Of a stretch of 64,000 bases of DNA, positions 13,319-25,221 are shown in pieces. This stretch comes from Isoetes taiwanensis (taxonomy: Eukaryota; Streptophyta; Lycopodiopsida; Isoetales; Isoetaceae), in assembly GCA_021234155.1 (NCBI GenBank), contig JAJEKV010000022.1:7223961-7287960 (forward strand), written 5' to 3'. Both the position numbers and the translations under genes were made by a program. How positions within the stretch are numbered: position 1 is the stretch's first letter; the number at the start of each line of letters is the position of its first letter. The notes under the pieces are model-generated. The model was not told where the DNA came from, did not search any database, and was given only the letters and a program-made list of their open reading frames with translations.

Positions 13319-16300
13319 GAATCTTCTTCACAAAACTCAAAGCTCCACACTAAACCTGTAACTGCTTTGATTTCCAATAAGTCATGCCAAGCTTTATGAA
13401 TATTCCACTGCTTAAACTAAGTTGTAATGCATGCTTGACTAATCTTGACATATACCATAAATCATCCAGTGAAATCCTTACAGATAAAACGACCTCCTTA
13501 CAAATAAAACAACCATGTAGTATACACAAAATAGGCATGCATGAACAACATAATGTCAATCAAGCACAGTTTCATTATTTATGGACTTTCCACAAGTCCA
13601 TAAATATCTCAAATTATCGCCATTGGTAAGAAAATATAGGTATTTTCTTGAAAATAGTGACATGATTTTGTGCTGAGCTTAAAAAAAAAAACTCGATTCC
13701 GTCTGGGTAGTTGACATGGCAAAAAATCGCGGGAACCCAATGCTAATTTTTAGATTTCATTATTTTCTTTTTATTAAAATGAGCAACAATAATTTCGGAA
13801 TCGTGCAAGTAGGTGAGATAGGAGGTCCCTTCATCCAATCTCTTCATTGTCTCTTCATTCTATCTCTTAGTGCAAACACCTTCATTCGCTCTCTTAGATT
13901 CATTTCAGTGTCACGGAGATGAATTAAACAAGGCACTGACATAGGGACACACCATCAGAAAAATGCGCCTCATATTAGTGGAGGCAATCTTAGCCCATGA
14001 CCGGGCCAGGTGTGGAGGTACAAATGAGATGAACCAGATCCAACGAGAAGTTAAGCCCAACTCACTTAAGCTCCTCAAAGGGGATGGGTTGGTAAAGGAT
14101 GGCTTACGAGGAAGAACTTCCCAAGAGATTGGAGCGGAGTGGATCCGCCATATCATTGAAGCGCTTATATTTACGGGGCAAAGGCAATCGGTTTTGCGCT
14201 GAAAAATGGAGGACGCTTGGATGCACAACACGCCGGCCTCACGCTTAAGCGTTTTTACAAGAAGCAAAGAAGACAATCACGAGAAGGTTTGGTAACCAAG
14301 CTCGCCGCCGGTCAGCCAAATGGGTCACTCTGAAAAGACTTGGGGATCTATCACAAATAAGTCATATTGATGAGTTGATCACGGGGATCTTATTCAAGGT
14401 TGAACGGCATTGACCAAGCTTTGGTCTTTTATATTATATGTTGTCTATTATCTAGTATGTTTGTGTTGAATTAGTCATGTCCTCAGAAGACCTATGTATT
14501 TTCTTTATCTAAAAAGAATACCAAAACTGTTGGTTAATTAATATTGGAAAACATTGGAAAGTAATACCAAAAATATTAGACATGTCTTTATTTTCTTGGA
14601 TCATGTACATAAGTTATTTCACTCAATTTGATTTTAAAAACATATACATTGAGTTACGAGGGGTGCTTAAAATTGAAATTTGCACCCCCGTTAACTTGCA
14701 AAAGTGATCGTATGACAATATGAAATGCTTAAGGGTCCACCCCTTCAGCTGACATATCGGTATGACCAACTTCACTTTGTTCTCCACCTCCCCTGTGCCG
14801 CTTGCTTCAGAGCTCCATCCGTGCCGGGGAATTCTTCGCAGGTTAGTGTAGCGCAACACCCTCATTCTCAACCTCATCGCCCATTTGAACCTCATCCCCT
14901 TCTCAACTTCCCTCGCCCCTCAACGCCAGCCTCTTTCACAACCCGAGGCTCCTTTTCAACCTCAACCCCAACCTCCTTTTTGCCTGATGGTAGTGGGTCC
15001 AATGTGTTGAGCATCTTATGTCTCCAATACAATGAATGTTCTGGTCCTTGAGGAGTAGTTGCTGTAAACTTCGAGCTACCCGACCAGAGATCTTGGGTGC
15101 ACACTAGTGCAAAGGTCTACAAAAGCATTAATGTTCTTTCTTCTTCTTTCTAAAGAAAGACATGTCCTTTGCTCCAAAACCCGTGCAACCTTTCTCAAAT
15201 GGTCCGGTGGAGAGAATCCTTAGATATCCGGCGTGGATTGCAACTCTTGCACCGCTTTGTGGTGGAATGGACAAGGAGGTGGAGGAGTGTGCTATCAGAC
15301 TTGCCTTGGAGCCGCTTTGCTTTTTCCCTCTCGATATCTTTTTTGCAGGCCCGACGGGCTCGATTTCGCCCAAAGATAACCGAAGTTGATCAAATATCGA
15401 ACAAGTTTAAGCCGGTGATATTCTCATCAATCTCAAATCACGGTGGTTTTATACCCTTCACACATAGTCGCGACCGGCTAAATGATCCTCCTAGAGAAGA
15501 AGTCAAGGACACCGCAACCCCGAAGCATAAATTTCCCTAGGTATGTGCATGTCCCGAATCTAATTGATGTGGCAAAAGAGCACTCAAGGCCCTCGCCACA
15601 CTCTTGTCACCCCAAGGCCGATACAACCAAAAGAGGCCGAAGGAAAGTAGACAACAGATTATAAGTGGTATTGAAAAGAAATGGACGAGACACAAGTTTA
15701 AATCTGTTACTCGGCAAGCAAGACTCATGATCGGGAGGTTCTTCTATGTCCAAAGCTTCTTGGGTAAGTGTCGTGAAACTTCGAATACTTTTGAGGATGG
15801 TCCGGCGTTGAAGCATATATCGTGTCATTCCATAAAGGGGGGTACCGCTTGGTCTATGGCCACATACATTACGAACAAGAGTCTGCAGCCCCGAACACGT
15901 AGAGGAAGGGTTGCTCTTTTAGGATCCTGCAGCCCACCCATACACCCACTACCTCCGGCCTATAGTCTTCATGGCGGACAAGCATTCACTCAAATGAGGT
16001 GGACCGACAAAAGATCGTGATCCAATATAGTTGCTTGATCCAAGTTAGCACACTGATCTGGTCCAAGAACTTCTGGTAATCCTCCATGCTCCATTTCCTG
16101 ATATTTCTGAAATCACATCCGATAAAACCGAAAGGTAGGTATTGACCACATCAATCGACATCCCGAGGAGGACTCGACACGGTAGCATTTGAATGATTTA
16201 GATCCCTCTTCCACCGGGTCCGCATGGAGATATTCATCAACCTTTAGGATAAGAGCCTTTGGAAGGTTAAGCTTTTCGCCGCTTCTCCTTGCGGTTATCA

Positions 16301-17084
16301 ACCCAATCACCCACACCATTAGCTTAACATTAACATCAAGTTTTCCGTGAATATGGGATGAATTTTCCTCAAATCTACCATGTTGTCAACTTTGAGCCAC
16401 GGGGGGTTCACCTTTATCACATGAGCATATGCCACCTGCGTGCTTAAGATGAGAAGAAACACCCTATATACGACGCAAAGTGTTGGAAAAACCCCCTTCC
16501 GTGGAAAAAAATACACTAGAATGTCAAGAAGAGGGGATTTAAACCCCTAGTATAACGACGAAACGCCGAGAAAACCCCCTTCCATGCACTCACTAGGTTT
16601 ATACTGGGCCTTCCGTGTGAATCCCCATGCTTTGAGCTTTTTACATCTTTCGGGATATTTAAGGAGTGCATCTTGATACCAATCTTCTTCGGTTCCTCGC
16701 GACGGATTTTCATGACACGCCACCCGTGTAATTTTTAGTGGTCTTGATGTGCGTGAATTTTTGCCATGATCTCCGTCAACTTGATCTTTTGCAAATCCAT
16801 TGGATGCATGGACTTTAAAGGTCGCACTTGTTATTGGTGAACATTCTAAAGGCGGGTCCTTAACCACTATCGCTCATCCAATTCATCTTTTTAGTTGGTC
16901 TTCATAGAACAATCGAAGCCATTTGTAGGGGCACATATTCCAAGTTTCGTCATCCAAGTACACGCAAGTAATCAGAATCTCGTGATGCTAAGTTTCTTCA
17001 CGTTCAAGCTTCAGAAGGAAAGCCAATCCTAATCCAAACATAGTAAAACTTAGCATATTTGAAATATATGGTCTCAAAATTGAG
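13319..17084. other. Unassigned, possibly eroded coding DNA
   Basis: Several medium frames occur (13,963-14,202, 15,162-15,389 and 15,604-16,020 on plus; 16,547-16,867 and 16,113-16,319 on minus), but none carries a domain I recognise. Frames drop in and out over short distances, as they do in the DUF7869-like gene and the broken RLP copies, and CAG/CTG look scarce in parts. An eroded transposon gene could therefore lie here, but this is inference and no boundaries can be given. Confidence 0.3.
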
Positions 17085-17610
17085 AAATGCACAAGCTAAC
17101 ATGCAATGCACATGGGGGCCAATGCACATGAGGGCCATCCCAAATTGTACAATTTGATAGCCAAGGGATGCAATTTATCATGCTTAATGCACATGGGTTA
17201 ACCCAAATTGGGCTCACCAATTTCATAGTCAAGAGGCTACAAGCACCATGGTGAGTGCACATGGGAGGTTTCCCAAATTGGGCCCAATTTGATAGCCAAG
17301 GGATGCATTTTTAACATGCTTATGCACATGGGGGTATCCAAATTGGGCCACCAATTTCATAGCCAAGAGGCTACATAAAACATGGTGAGTGCACATGGGA
17401 GGCCTCTCAAATTGGGCAGCCCCCAATTTGATGGCCAAGGGGATGCGATTTAACATGCTTAATGCACAGGGGCATTCGGGAATGGAAATTGGGCCAATTT
17501 CATAGCCAAGATGCTACAAGAAACATGGTGAATGCACATGGAGGCCTCCCAAATTGGGCCAATTTGATGGCCAAGGGGGGTGCAATTTAACATCCATAAT
17601 ACACATATGC
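17085..17610. repeat. Satellite array 1, period about 135-140 bp, palindromic core
   Basis: About four copies of a unit recur, with GTGCACATGGGAGG at the start of one half and GCTACAAGAAACATGGTGA at its end. Each unit contains two half-units, each built on a CCCAAATTGGGC core. A perfect 18-bp palindrome, CAAATTGGGCCCAATTTG, lies at 17,274-17,291. Copies start near 17,251, 17,385 and 17,528, with a degenerate one before. The core is shared with the arrays at 19.3-20.3 and 21.5-22.2 kb while the spacer is not. Open frames across it repeat the same peptide and are not taken as genes. Confidence 0.85.
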
Positions 17611-19329
17611 CCAAAAACCAATTTGATGAGAAAAAAAATACTACATGAACAATTAGAAGTGACTTAGCTATCTTGGGATAGTCCACGCTTTCCCTTCTTC
17701 TTTTCATAGATTGCCCATTGATTCCTTAGCTGGCCAGATTTGCTTTCAAGTAAACATCCCGGGATGGATGGTATTCTTGGTGATATCATCGTTTTCCTCG
17801 GCTGACCTTCACATATTCTCGAGGGAGGAGGTTCCCCGACAAAAGACATTTTCTTTTTAGCATAGAAGAAAAGATAAGATCTTTCAGATGAGCCCTCCTC
17901 ACGTGGGCCATTCCAATGCCTCGGACACAAGAATTTGGGCAATCGCGAATGGTGTGATTGCCATTTACAATCCGCACTCGCATTGTCCAAATCACGGCCT
18001 TCTTCCACCAACGCCCAGGTGTTCGGATCAAAGGGTACAACATCCGGCACAAGGTGGATGCATCCGACATTAATAAACGATTCATAGAGTGTATCTACAT
18101 GTTCAGACTGATTATCCCTGCAGTCATATTTGCAGTGCTTGATGCATTTTAAATATATCCACCTCTATTTCTAATTCAATTCCAAGAGGATAGATCCTTT
18201 CAATGCGGCTTAATGTTGATCAACGCGCTTTGTGACTCTCACGTCAGCTTCCCGGTCAAGGCCCGCCCGGATGCTCAGCACTTAACAATTTGCCTTGCCG
18301 CCTTCCTCGAAAGCCCTGTCAAAGGTGTCACTCCCCATCGGATCCACCCGGATGTGGATGGAGGAGTCGAAGTCTCTTCTTTTCTTCGACGGAAGCTATT
18401 GCCTCGCCCAGACTTCGCTTTTTTACTTGCTTTGGGGTGGAGAGCTCGCCGATACCTCCCATCGAATGCTTAGGTCCCGCTACGCGATCTATCTACTTCC
18501 CATACCACCAAGAATCAATTTAGGGCGTTGGTGTCCGATCTTTTCTTTTTAGGAACATTTAATTTTTCTCGACGACACGGGCTGTTGGCTTCTTCAGGCG
18601 TCTTCTTCGCCCTTCATTCTTCCTAGAAACTCCATAATCGCCACCCTCAACCACGTCGTGTCATAGACCTTTGGTTGGTTCTTCCCATGATATTCTATGT
18701 AAAGGGCCTTTGATCGATTTTGTTTGTGTTCGAGTATGCACTGCCTAACTGTATTAAATCCATCTATAATATCTCCCCGCTTGGTGAGTCCGCATCTCTC
18801 AAAGGCTTTTCAGAAGAGCGGGGACCGACCTTGGCCCCGACATGAATGTGGAGCCTCGATTGATGCTTGCATGCATTAGCCGAGGATTGTAAGTTTCAAA
18901 TGGTAACCCGTATCCTGAAATGACTTATCGCTAACGCCTTCCACGACAACATCTATCGTGGGGGAACCTCGGTGCTCACGTCCATGTCAATTCGCGATAC
19001 CGAAGATCACGTGTCCTCCAAACTCAGGTCAAAGAAGGCACAAAGCATGGATCCTTGAGATGATTTGTGCTTGAGCAAAGGTGGATTGGGCCTACCTCTA
19101 TGCACCATGAAAACATGGCTGGCGTTAGCATTATTAGCAGGGACTAACTTCAATACCATTGAATCAATGCTCGACTCTGTTTCCTTTGCCACAAAGAAAT
19201 GCCCTGTACAGCGGAGGGCCGACCCAAGGTACACGCGGTTGTTTTGTTCTGGCCATGGGTGCTGCATAACATCATTCATTAATCCCATTAGTAGTGTATA
19301 CAAGCATTAAAACAAGGTAGGGGAGAACA
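17611..19329. other. No supported gene between satellite arrays
   Basis: This stretch separates two satellite arrays. Open frames of 80-130 codons on both strands (17,664-18,050 minus; 18,213-18,473 plus; 19,007-19,303 minus) have no recognisable domain. Nothing else can be supported. Confidence 0.35.
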
Positions 19330-20340
19330 GAGAGTTTTAAAAGCAAGAACAGAGGCAAAGGGTGCCAAATTGGCCCGCCCGACGGCCACCCTTCTAGGAG
19401 GTTTGGATGGAGGAACAGAGCAAGAGGGAGACAAATTGGGCCGCCCAATTTGCTGCACTGCAGGAGGTTAAAGCATAGATTGGAGGTTCCAACGGGGAAG
19501 ACACCCCGTGAGGGTTTGATGGAGGCCAGAGGGTGCCAAATTTGCCACCCCGTGAGGGAGTTTGTAAAGCAAAAACAGAAATTATTTACAAATTGGGCTA
19601 CATTTGTCACCCTGCAGGAGATTTGGATAGAGGAACAGAGGCAAGAGGAGACAAATTGGGCTCACCAATTTGCCGCACTGCAGGAGGTTAGCAAGCACAG
19701 ACAGCTGAGGGTCCCAAATTGGGCTCGCCTGATTTGTAACCCCTGCAGGAGGTTAGATGGGATGCAGGTAAGAGGATGCCAAATTCACCCAATTTGCCAC
19801 CCCAGAGGAGTTTGTAAAGCAAAAACAAAGGCAATTATTTGCCAAATTGGGTGCCCGCCCAATTTGTCACCTCAGAGGAGATTTGGATAGAGGAACAGAG
19901 GCAAGAGGAGACAAATTGGGCTCACCAATTTGCCGCACTGCAGGAGGTTAGCAAGCACAGAGGCTGGAGGGTCCCAAATTGGGCCACCGATTTGTAACCC
20001 TGTGAGGAGGTTAGGGAAGCACAGAGAGGCCAGAGGTCCCAAATTGGGCTCACCGACGGCGACTCCGCAGGAGGTTTGGATGCGTGACCGGGGTGAGGAG
20101 GTTTGGATGCGAGGACTACCAATTTGCCACAACAGACGCTTGGGAGGCACCTGGAGAGTCAAGAGGATCACAAATTGGGCGCCCAGAGTAGGTTTAGAAG
20201 ATGGAAGCAGAGGGTGTGTGGATGCATGGAAACGGCTTCTGTGGTACTTAGAAAGATCCAACGGACCAGAGGGTTATTTGGTGCAGAGGGACACAGCTTC
20301 TGAGGTACTAAGTAACAACCAAGAGGCCGAGAGGTGCGCC
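19330..20340. repeat. Satellite array 2, units of about 60-85 bp in a 260-bp higher-order repeat
   Basis: Units alternate a CCTGCAGGAGGTT block, a GGAACAGAGGCNAGAGG spacer and the palindromic core AAATTGGGC..GCCCAATTT. A run of about 80 bp at 19,621-19,702 recurs almost exactly at 19,881-19,962, giving a higher-order period of 260 bp. One core at 19,433-19,451 is identical over 19 bp to one at 22,190-22,208 in the third array. Frames of 130-146 codons on both strands mirror the repeat and are not taken as genes. Confidence 0.88.
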
Positions 20341-20861
20341 GCCTTGAGGGTTTGAAGCATATCAACCAAAAATGATGGATGTAGGATAGCCGAGAATTTC
20401 ATTTAGGGTGGATCGCTTATGGCCGCTGGCTTATCGCCACTAAAGAATATAATAAACTAAACAAACAAAAAGCAAAGACCTTTTCCTTCCTTCAAGGGTC
20501 GCTTTTTCCATGAAACCCATACTGGAAGCTCGGGGAGACGCTGCTTAGAAGAAATGAAACCTCAAGGCGATAGTTGAACTCGGGCGAATCAATTTCAAGA
20601 CGATAGGGCAATAGGGATCTTGGCGCAATCACTTTCAAGACGATAAGCAAAGAAGAACCTCAAATGAATGAGCAAGCTGTTAGGAATGGGTGGTGAGATT
20701 TGAAGTGAATGACAAGTGGCATCCATGCAAATTAAGAGTCTTAAACATAGACCTTTTATCTAAATATAGACCAAAAGAAATAACAATAACAATGGACTTC
20801 GCAAATAAATGTGCCCAAACATTAAATGCCCATTTTAAATTAATATAGACGTCCCGCCTCA
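20341..20861. other. No supported gene
   Basis: Short stretch between repeat blocks. It includes a local near-duplication of CAATTTCAAGACGATA/CACTTTCAAGACGATA around 20,590-20,645. No open frame of note. Confidence 0.4.
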
Positions 20862-21010
20862 ATTTGAATCTAAAGACCGGGCCCCTAATTTGAATTTAGA
20901 AATTACGGCCCCGCCTCACCCAAATTGAATTTAAAACTACGGGCCCTCCTAATTTGAATTACGCCCACCAATTTGAATTTGAATATATATTACTTGCCCA
21001 CCAACCAAAT
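20862..21010. repeat. Short degenerate repeat of AATTTGAATTT and GGGCCC words
   Basis: About four imperfect copies of a 35-45 bp unit combine a CCCGCCT or GGGCCCTCCT block with AATTTGAATTT. It borders the satellite complex and may be a decayed relative, but it lacks the full palindromic core. Confidence 0.6.
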
Positions 21011-21483
21011 CAAACTCGTGGAGAATTGAATTTTGAATTACTCTCACTAGTTTTGAGCCGCTAAGCCATTTCGTTCTCCCACATTCTTGGGCTGCTTTTG
21101 TTCAAATGGATGGCGCGATTCACCAAAGGTAATTTCTTCGGTTTATATCACGCTTTATTCTTTGCCATCGTGGGTTGCATGCCGATATTAAGATGCCCGG
21201 ATTGGTATAGAACATTATTGATGAGAAGATTTAAGAAATAAATAGAAATTTGAGAGATGTATGTCCTGGCCCCCAACATAACCGATGTAGCCTACATTCT
21301 ATCCGGGGTAGCATGGAAGCCGCCCCGTTACAACTCAATTAGACACCCCGTAGATGCTTAATGGCCAAATTTTATTCCAAATTGGTTAGCAAACCAGTTC
21401 CTGCCGATTTCATACCCGTGCAGATGCAGTAGCCATGTAGGTTGGTGCCCTAGTTTGATTCGAAAGTAACTATGTAGGCGTGA

Positions 21484-22123
21484 TAGACCTTTACATAGAA
21501 AGAGTAACTATGTATCATTTATGTATAGCACCCTGTGATGGCAAATTGGGCGGGTGCCCAAACAAACGCTAAGGACCACTACAGCGAAAATTGGGCGCCC
21601 TTCACCTACTACTAAGAAAGATCGCACAGGGAGTAGCCATGGTGTATTTTCAACCTCGAAGAGCCATTACCAGCATGAAACACTCATCAGCAAGAAACCA
21701 CTGCGCCCACCTGGGGAGTTGAAATTGGGCACTAGCGGGTGCTCAGCTCTCGAAGAATTTTACGTGTGCCCAATTTGCTCCCCTCGCTGTAGTGGTTCGT
21801 GAGGAAATTGGGCACCCACCCAATTTTGTCGGCCTCGCTGCGTTGTTCCTTAGCGTGTGAAATTGGGCGGCCCCCAATTGGTCCTTGCTGTCATGGTCTT
21901 CGAGTTGAAATTAGGGGCCCGCCCAATTTGCCTCATGTTGCGCTGTTTTTAGCAGTGAAATTTGGGCCCAATTTGCTCCCTTGTAGTGGTCCTTAGTAGC
22001 TTGTAATTGGGCACCCAGCCAATTTGCCATCACATGGTGCTATACATAAATGATATATAGTTACTCTTTCTATGTATGGGTCTATTTGCCCATACATAGT
22101 TACTCTTTCTATGTAAGGGTCTA
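21484..22123. mobile_element. Foldback (inverted-repeat) element built from satellite units
   Basis: The left arm starts TAGACCTTTACATAGAAAG (21,484) and continues through AGAGTAACTATGTATCATTTATG and GATGGCAAATTGGGCGGGTGCCC. The right arm is its reverse complement up to 22,084, and a second terminal copy of the first 29 bp ends at 22,123. The arms extend inward with about 125 bp of near-complementarity (CGCTAAGGACCACTACAGCG on the left against CTTGTAGTGGTCCTTAGTAG on the right). The interior is a string of AAATTGGGC..GCCCAATTT palindromes. No coding capacity. It could be a foldback transposon, a MITE or an inverted duplication inside the satellite; no target-site duplication was proved. Confidence 0.7.
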
Positions 22124-22250
22124 TTCGACATAGTGGAGGAAATTGGGCTGGTGCCCACTTTCACCGCCAAGAACCATTACAAAAGGAGCAAATTGGGCCG
22201 CCCAATTTCACCTCGCTAAGGACCATCTCACAACCTTGTTTCTTGAACTC
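22124..22250. repeat. Outlying units of satellite array 3
   Basis: Beyond the foldback arms, units with AAATTGGGC cores continue (22,139-22,209), including the 19-bp core at 22,190-22,208 that exactly matches one in the second array. Confidence 0.7.
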
Positions 22251-23008
22251 ATTCATTTTTTTTTTTGTGCGTGAGGTGTACCTATTCAAAGACTCTGCCG
22301 CAGCTTGCCAAAGGAGCCATAGGAGCCAGTGGAGAGATGCCACTTTAAAGACATCCCATCCCATGGACTTGTGAGTGTTGGTGTTCTAGTCTGTTTGAGG
22401 GGCATCATGTTCTCTCGTTGGCCTACCGCATGCAAGAACCTTTAGGTGAGGCTTGGTTCCTTCATTCTCTGGAGGAAAAGTGATGTTCACGACTCCAATG
22501 TCGCGGATCGCCATCAAAGATCCAAAAGACAAATGAGGGGAAGCAACGGAGACACTATGTCGCTAACTAGGTACACACCATCGAGACCGACCGCGAAATT
22601 TATCACTTTTGTGCCGCCATCCCCGCAGTTAAGGGGATTTATATCCTTCATCGTCCGCACGACGCAAGAGGTGACCGCTTCTTGGATATGAAGACCGAGG
22701 GAGTAAGTGCAGCATCGGCTTTCCCCCTGCAGGTGAACTCCCGTGTCGCATGTTTGACAATACCTAAAGCGGGTATGCTTTTGAGGTGGAATAATGATCT
22801 AGTTAGGGTTTGTGGGGTGAAGGTGTCGGAATTTTAAGCAAAGACCACTGGAACAAAGATGATATGACATCCGAGCCAAGGCAGCTCTGACCTTGAGAAG
22901 CATCCGCAAAGACGAGAAGCCGTAAATACACCTTCCATTCTCATCAGCCAAAGAAAGCATCAAAGCCTCCAAAGATAGATCGGGCTAACAACCAATGAAG
23001 CCATCTTG
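22251..23008. other. Possible 5' part of the DUF7869-like gene
   Basis: An 81-codon frame (22,446-22,691, plus) and fragments behind it lie just upstream of the DUF7869-like coding region on the same strand. They may be its N-terminus or leader, but there is no recognisable domain and no usable start codon could be chosen. Confidence 0.3.
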
Positions 23009-25221
23009 AGGTATAGGAAGACCATGTGTTGCAAAATGAGATGTTGTGAGAAATTTAGTAGGGATCAAGCTATAAACATGCGAAAAGGATTTCTTCGCCA
23101 TGAAATCGAAAGTGATGTGACCACTTTTGTGTATGATATGTTAGGCAACAATATGAAGGGTAGAAGGGTACATCGCTAGTCTTGCAAGCCGTTGTCCGGA
23201 GAGAGCTTGGTACCTTGGTCTTGGGATTTCAAAGTCCGGTATCTCAAGTGGAAGGCAGAACCCATCCTGCTCGAAAGGTCGAAAGCATGGCAATTCGTGC
23301 ACCATGAAAGCACGGCGCTTACCTTGGTCTCGTGAGGCTGTTTTTCCATGTTTGTGAAGGAAAATTGTGAATCCTTACCTCACCGTGAAAGGTGGAGGAA
23401 TGATGATGGGATTCGAGAAAACGGGAGGAAGTTGCCCGCTATGTTTAGGAAGACATGCATTCGAAGAGGTCAACGCCGGCGATGGCACTCACAGCAAGAA
23501 GGTATCTCCGAATGATTTCATAGGACGGGAGACGTAGCTTCAAGGACGCCAAGATATTGCTAAGAAGAATGCATTCTCCAAGTGTGATACGGGCAGGTTA
23601 TCCGCGACGGCCGGTGAAGACCAAGGACGAGGTCGAAGGAGAATATTGCATGATCGGAGAAGGGCACATAGACTAGAGCAAAGAATCATGTCGCACTCCA
23701 AGATCGGGTCATGGAGATCAAGTATCCCATGTGCATCCCGAGACTTTGTATGTATCATTCACGACAAAATGGATCAGGCAAAGACTATGATTCCAAAGTT
23801 GTTCGACCGTAGGAAGTCCCTTTGAGACTAGATAAGCTAAAAGACTTCATTGACAGTGCACTTACCCACGGCCATGGGAGAGGGTGCTATGGAAATTTTG
23901 CTTTGGATGCGGGCCGACGACTCCAACTTCCACGTAGGTTCTTTGAATAGTATTTTGAAAAGGTTGAGCTGCCTAATGAGTTTTGCGGGGAGGCCATCTT
24001 GCATCGCCTGATCCATCAGCCCCGAGATTGGGCAAGGGCCTTACGTGATTAACCATCAGCGCTTAGCGCCCAAGTTGTCGCCGTTCGAAGAGCATCCCCG
24101 TTGTTATCCCTCAACCCGAGGGACCCTCATTGAAGCCTCCCTCGAAAATTGATGCTGCAACTAGACAATGCATCGGGACAAAACAAAAATAGGTATGTAT
24201 TCTCATATCTTTCATACCTTGTATATCCGGGTGTTTTGAGGAGATTGAGTTAGGTTTTATGATGCCATACACACATGATGATATAGATGCTATGTTTGGT
24301 AATTTTTCATCTACCTTGAAGAAAGCTGAAGTGCTAACCATGCCCGAAGTTGTTGTATGAATTTCATACGCGGCAATCTCAACACGCTTGATTACCATAT
24401 CTTGTTCATAAGGTTCCGTGATTGGAAAGGTTTCATAGAAGGGTATATCCCCGATGGGAAGATAGATTGACCGGGTCACACCGAGCCCTCCGAACCTTTA
24501 GGGTTTGCTATGAATGGTGATCGGCCTGTCATGTACCATAAGGCTGGCCCCTACGCTCGTGGATTGGCTACCCGCCGTGGAATAAGAATGTGGAAAGAAG
24601 GAGAGGATGGAAAACCCTAATGCCATCCGAAACCAAGATGCTAGCACCTAAGAGCTCTTGGAAAGACATTGGTCAGTTCAAACAAGATCCATAAGCATAT
24701 CCTCCATTGGGTCGCATGCTCGACTAACAAGAAGGGCACACCGTAGACGATGGGCCAAATATACAACACAATTTACGGGCGACAATTGAATATTGATGGG
24801 ACTCTTGGAGCATCGGGTAACATCATCAACGGAAGGTCATTCACGAGGACTTTGGGCCGCAAGACTAGGCAAGATAGACTTGACGCACTGATGTGGTGGT
24901 CGTGGTGGAGCCAATTGCAACCATCAATCCTCGCTATGTTGGTCCATTGAAGGATAAGCCCGCATCGTAATTCAATCCTTTCAAGGATTTGAAGAAGGGT
25001 ATATTTGTATTGGCGCTACCGATGATGTCTTGTGCCCAACATGGCTAGGGTATGCTACGAGGAACCCCAAATGGATGATAAGAAAGACAACTTCGAGACT
25101 ATCCAGTCACTTGGTGGAGCCTCATTCCCTAGGGGAACCGTGTGTTCCCACCAACTATGTCAATTGTTGGAAGAAGAGATGGAGGCCTAATTTAATCGCT
25201 AGTGACCGCAGATTGAGATAG
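23009..25221 (+). pseudogene. DUF7869-like transposon-type gene, frame-broken
   Basis: Stitched by eye across frames, this stretch follows the layout of DUF7869 proteins, an uncharacterised family common in large eukaryotic genomes and often repeat-associated. A Cys-rich segment (MCCKMRCCEKF, about 23,023) opens a continuous frame through DMLGNNMKGRRVHR. A CPLC motif lies near 23,432 and a HGHGRGCYGNFALD-type stretch near 23,870. The hallmark LDNASGQNKNRYVF follows, with its Asp-Asn at 24,164-24,169, then FEEIELGF and THDDID at 24,271-24,288. A GIRMWKEGEDGKP block lies near 24,580 and a PTWLGYATRNPK block near 25,035. The conserved Asp residues suggest a nuclease-like fold, but that is inference. 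At least five frame changes break it, at least one next to CCGGG where CTGG is likely. Family assignment is from memory of the motif pattern. Confidence 0.6.

Noticed and set aside
19450-20355. Plus- and minus-strand frames of 129-146 codons
   Set aside because: They repeat the satellite unit as peptide, occur on both strands, and match nothing recognisable.
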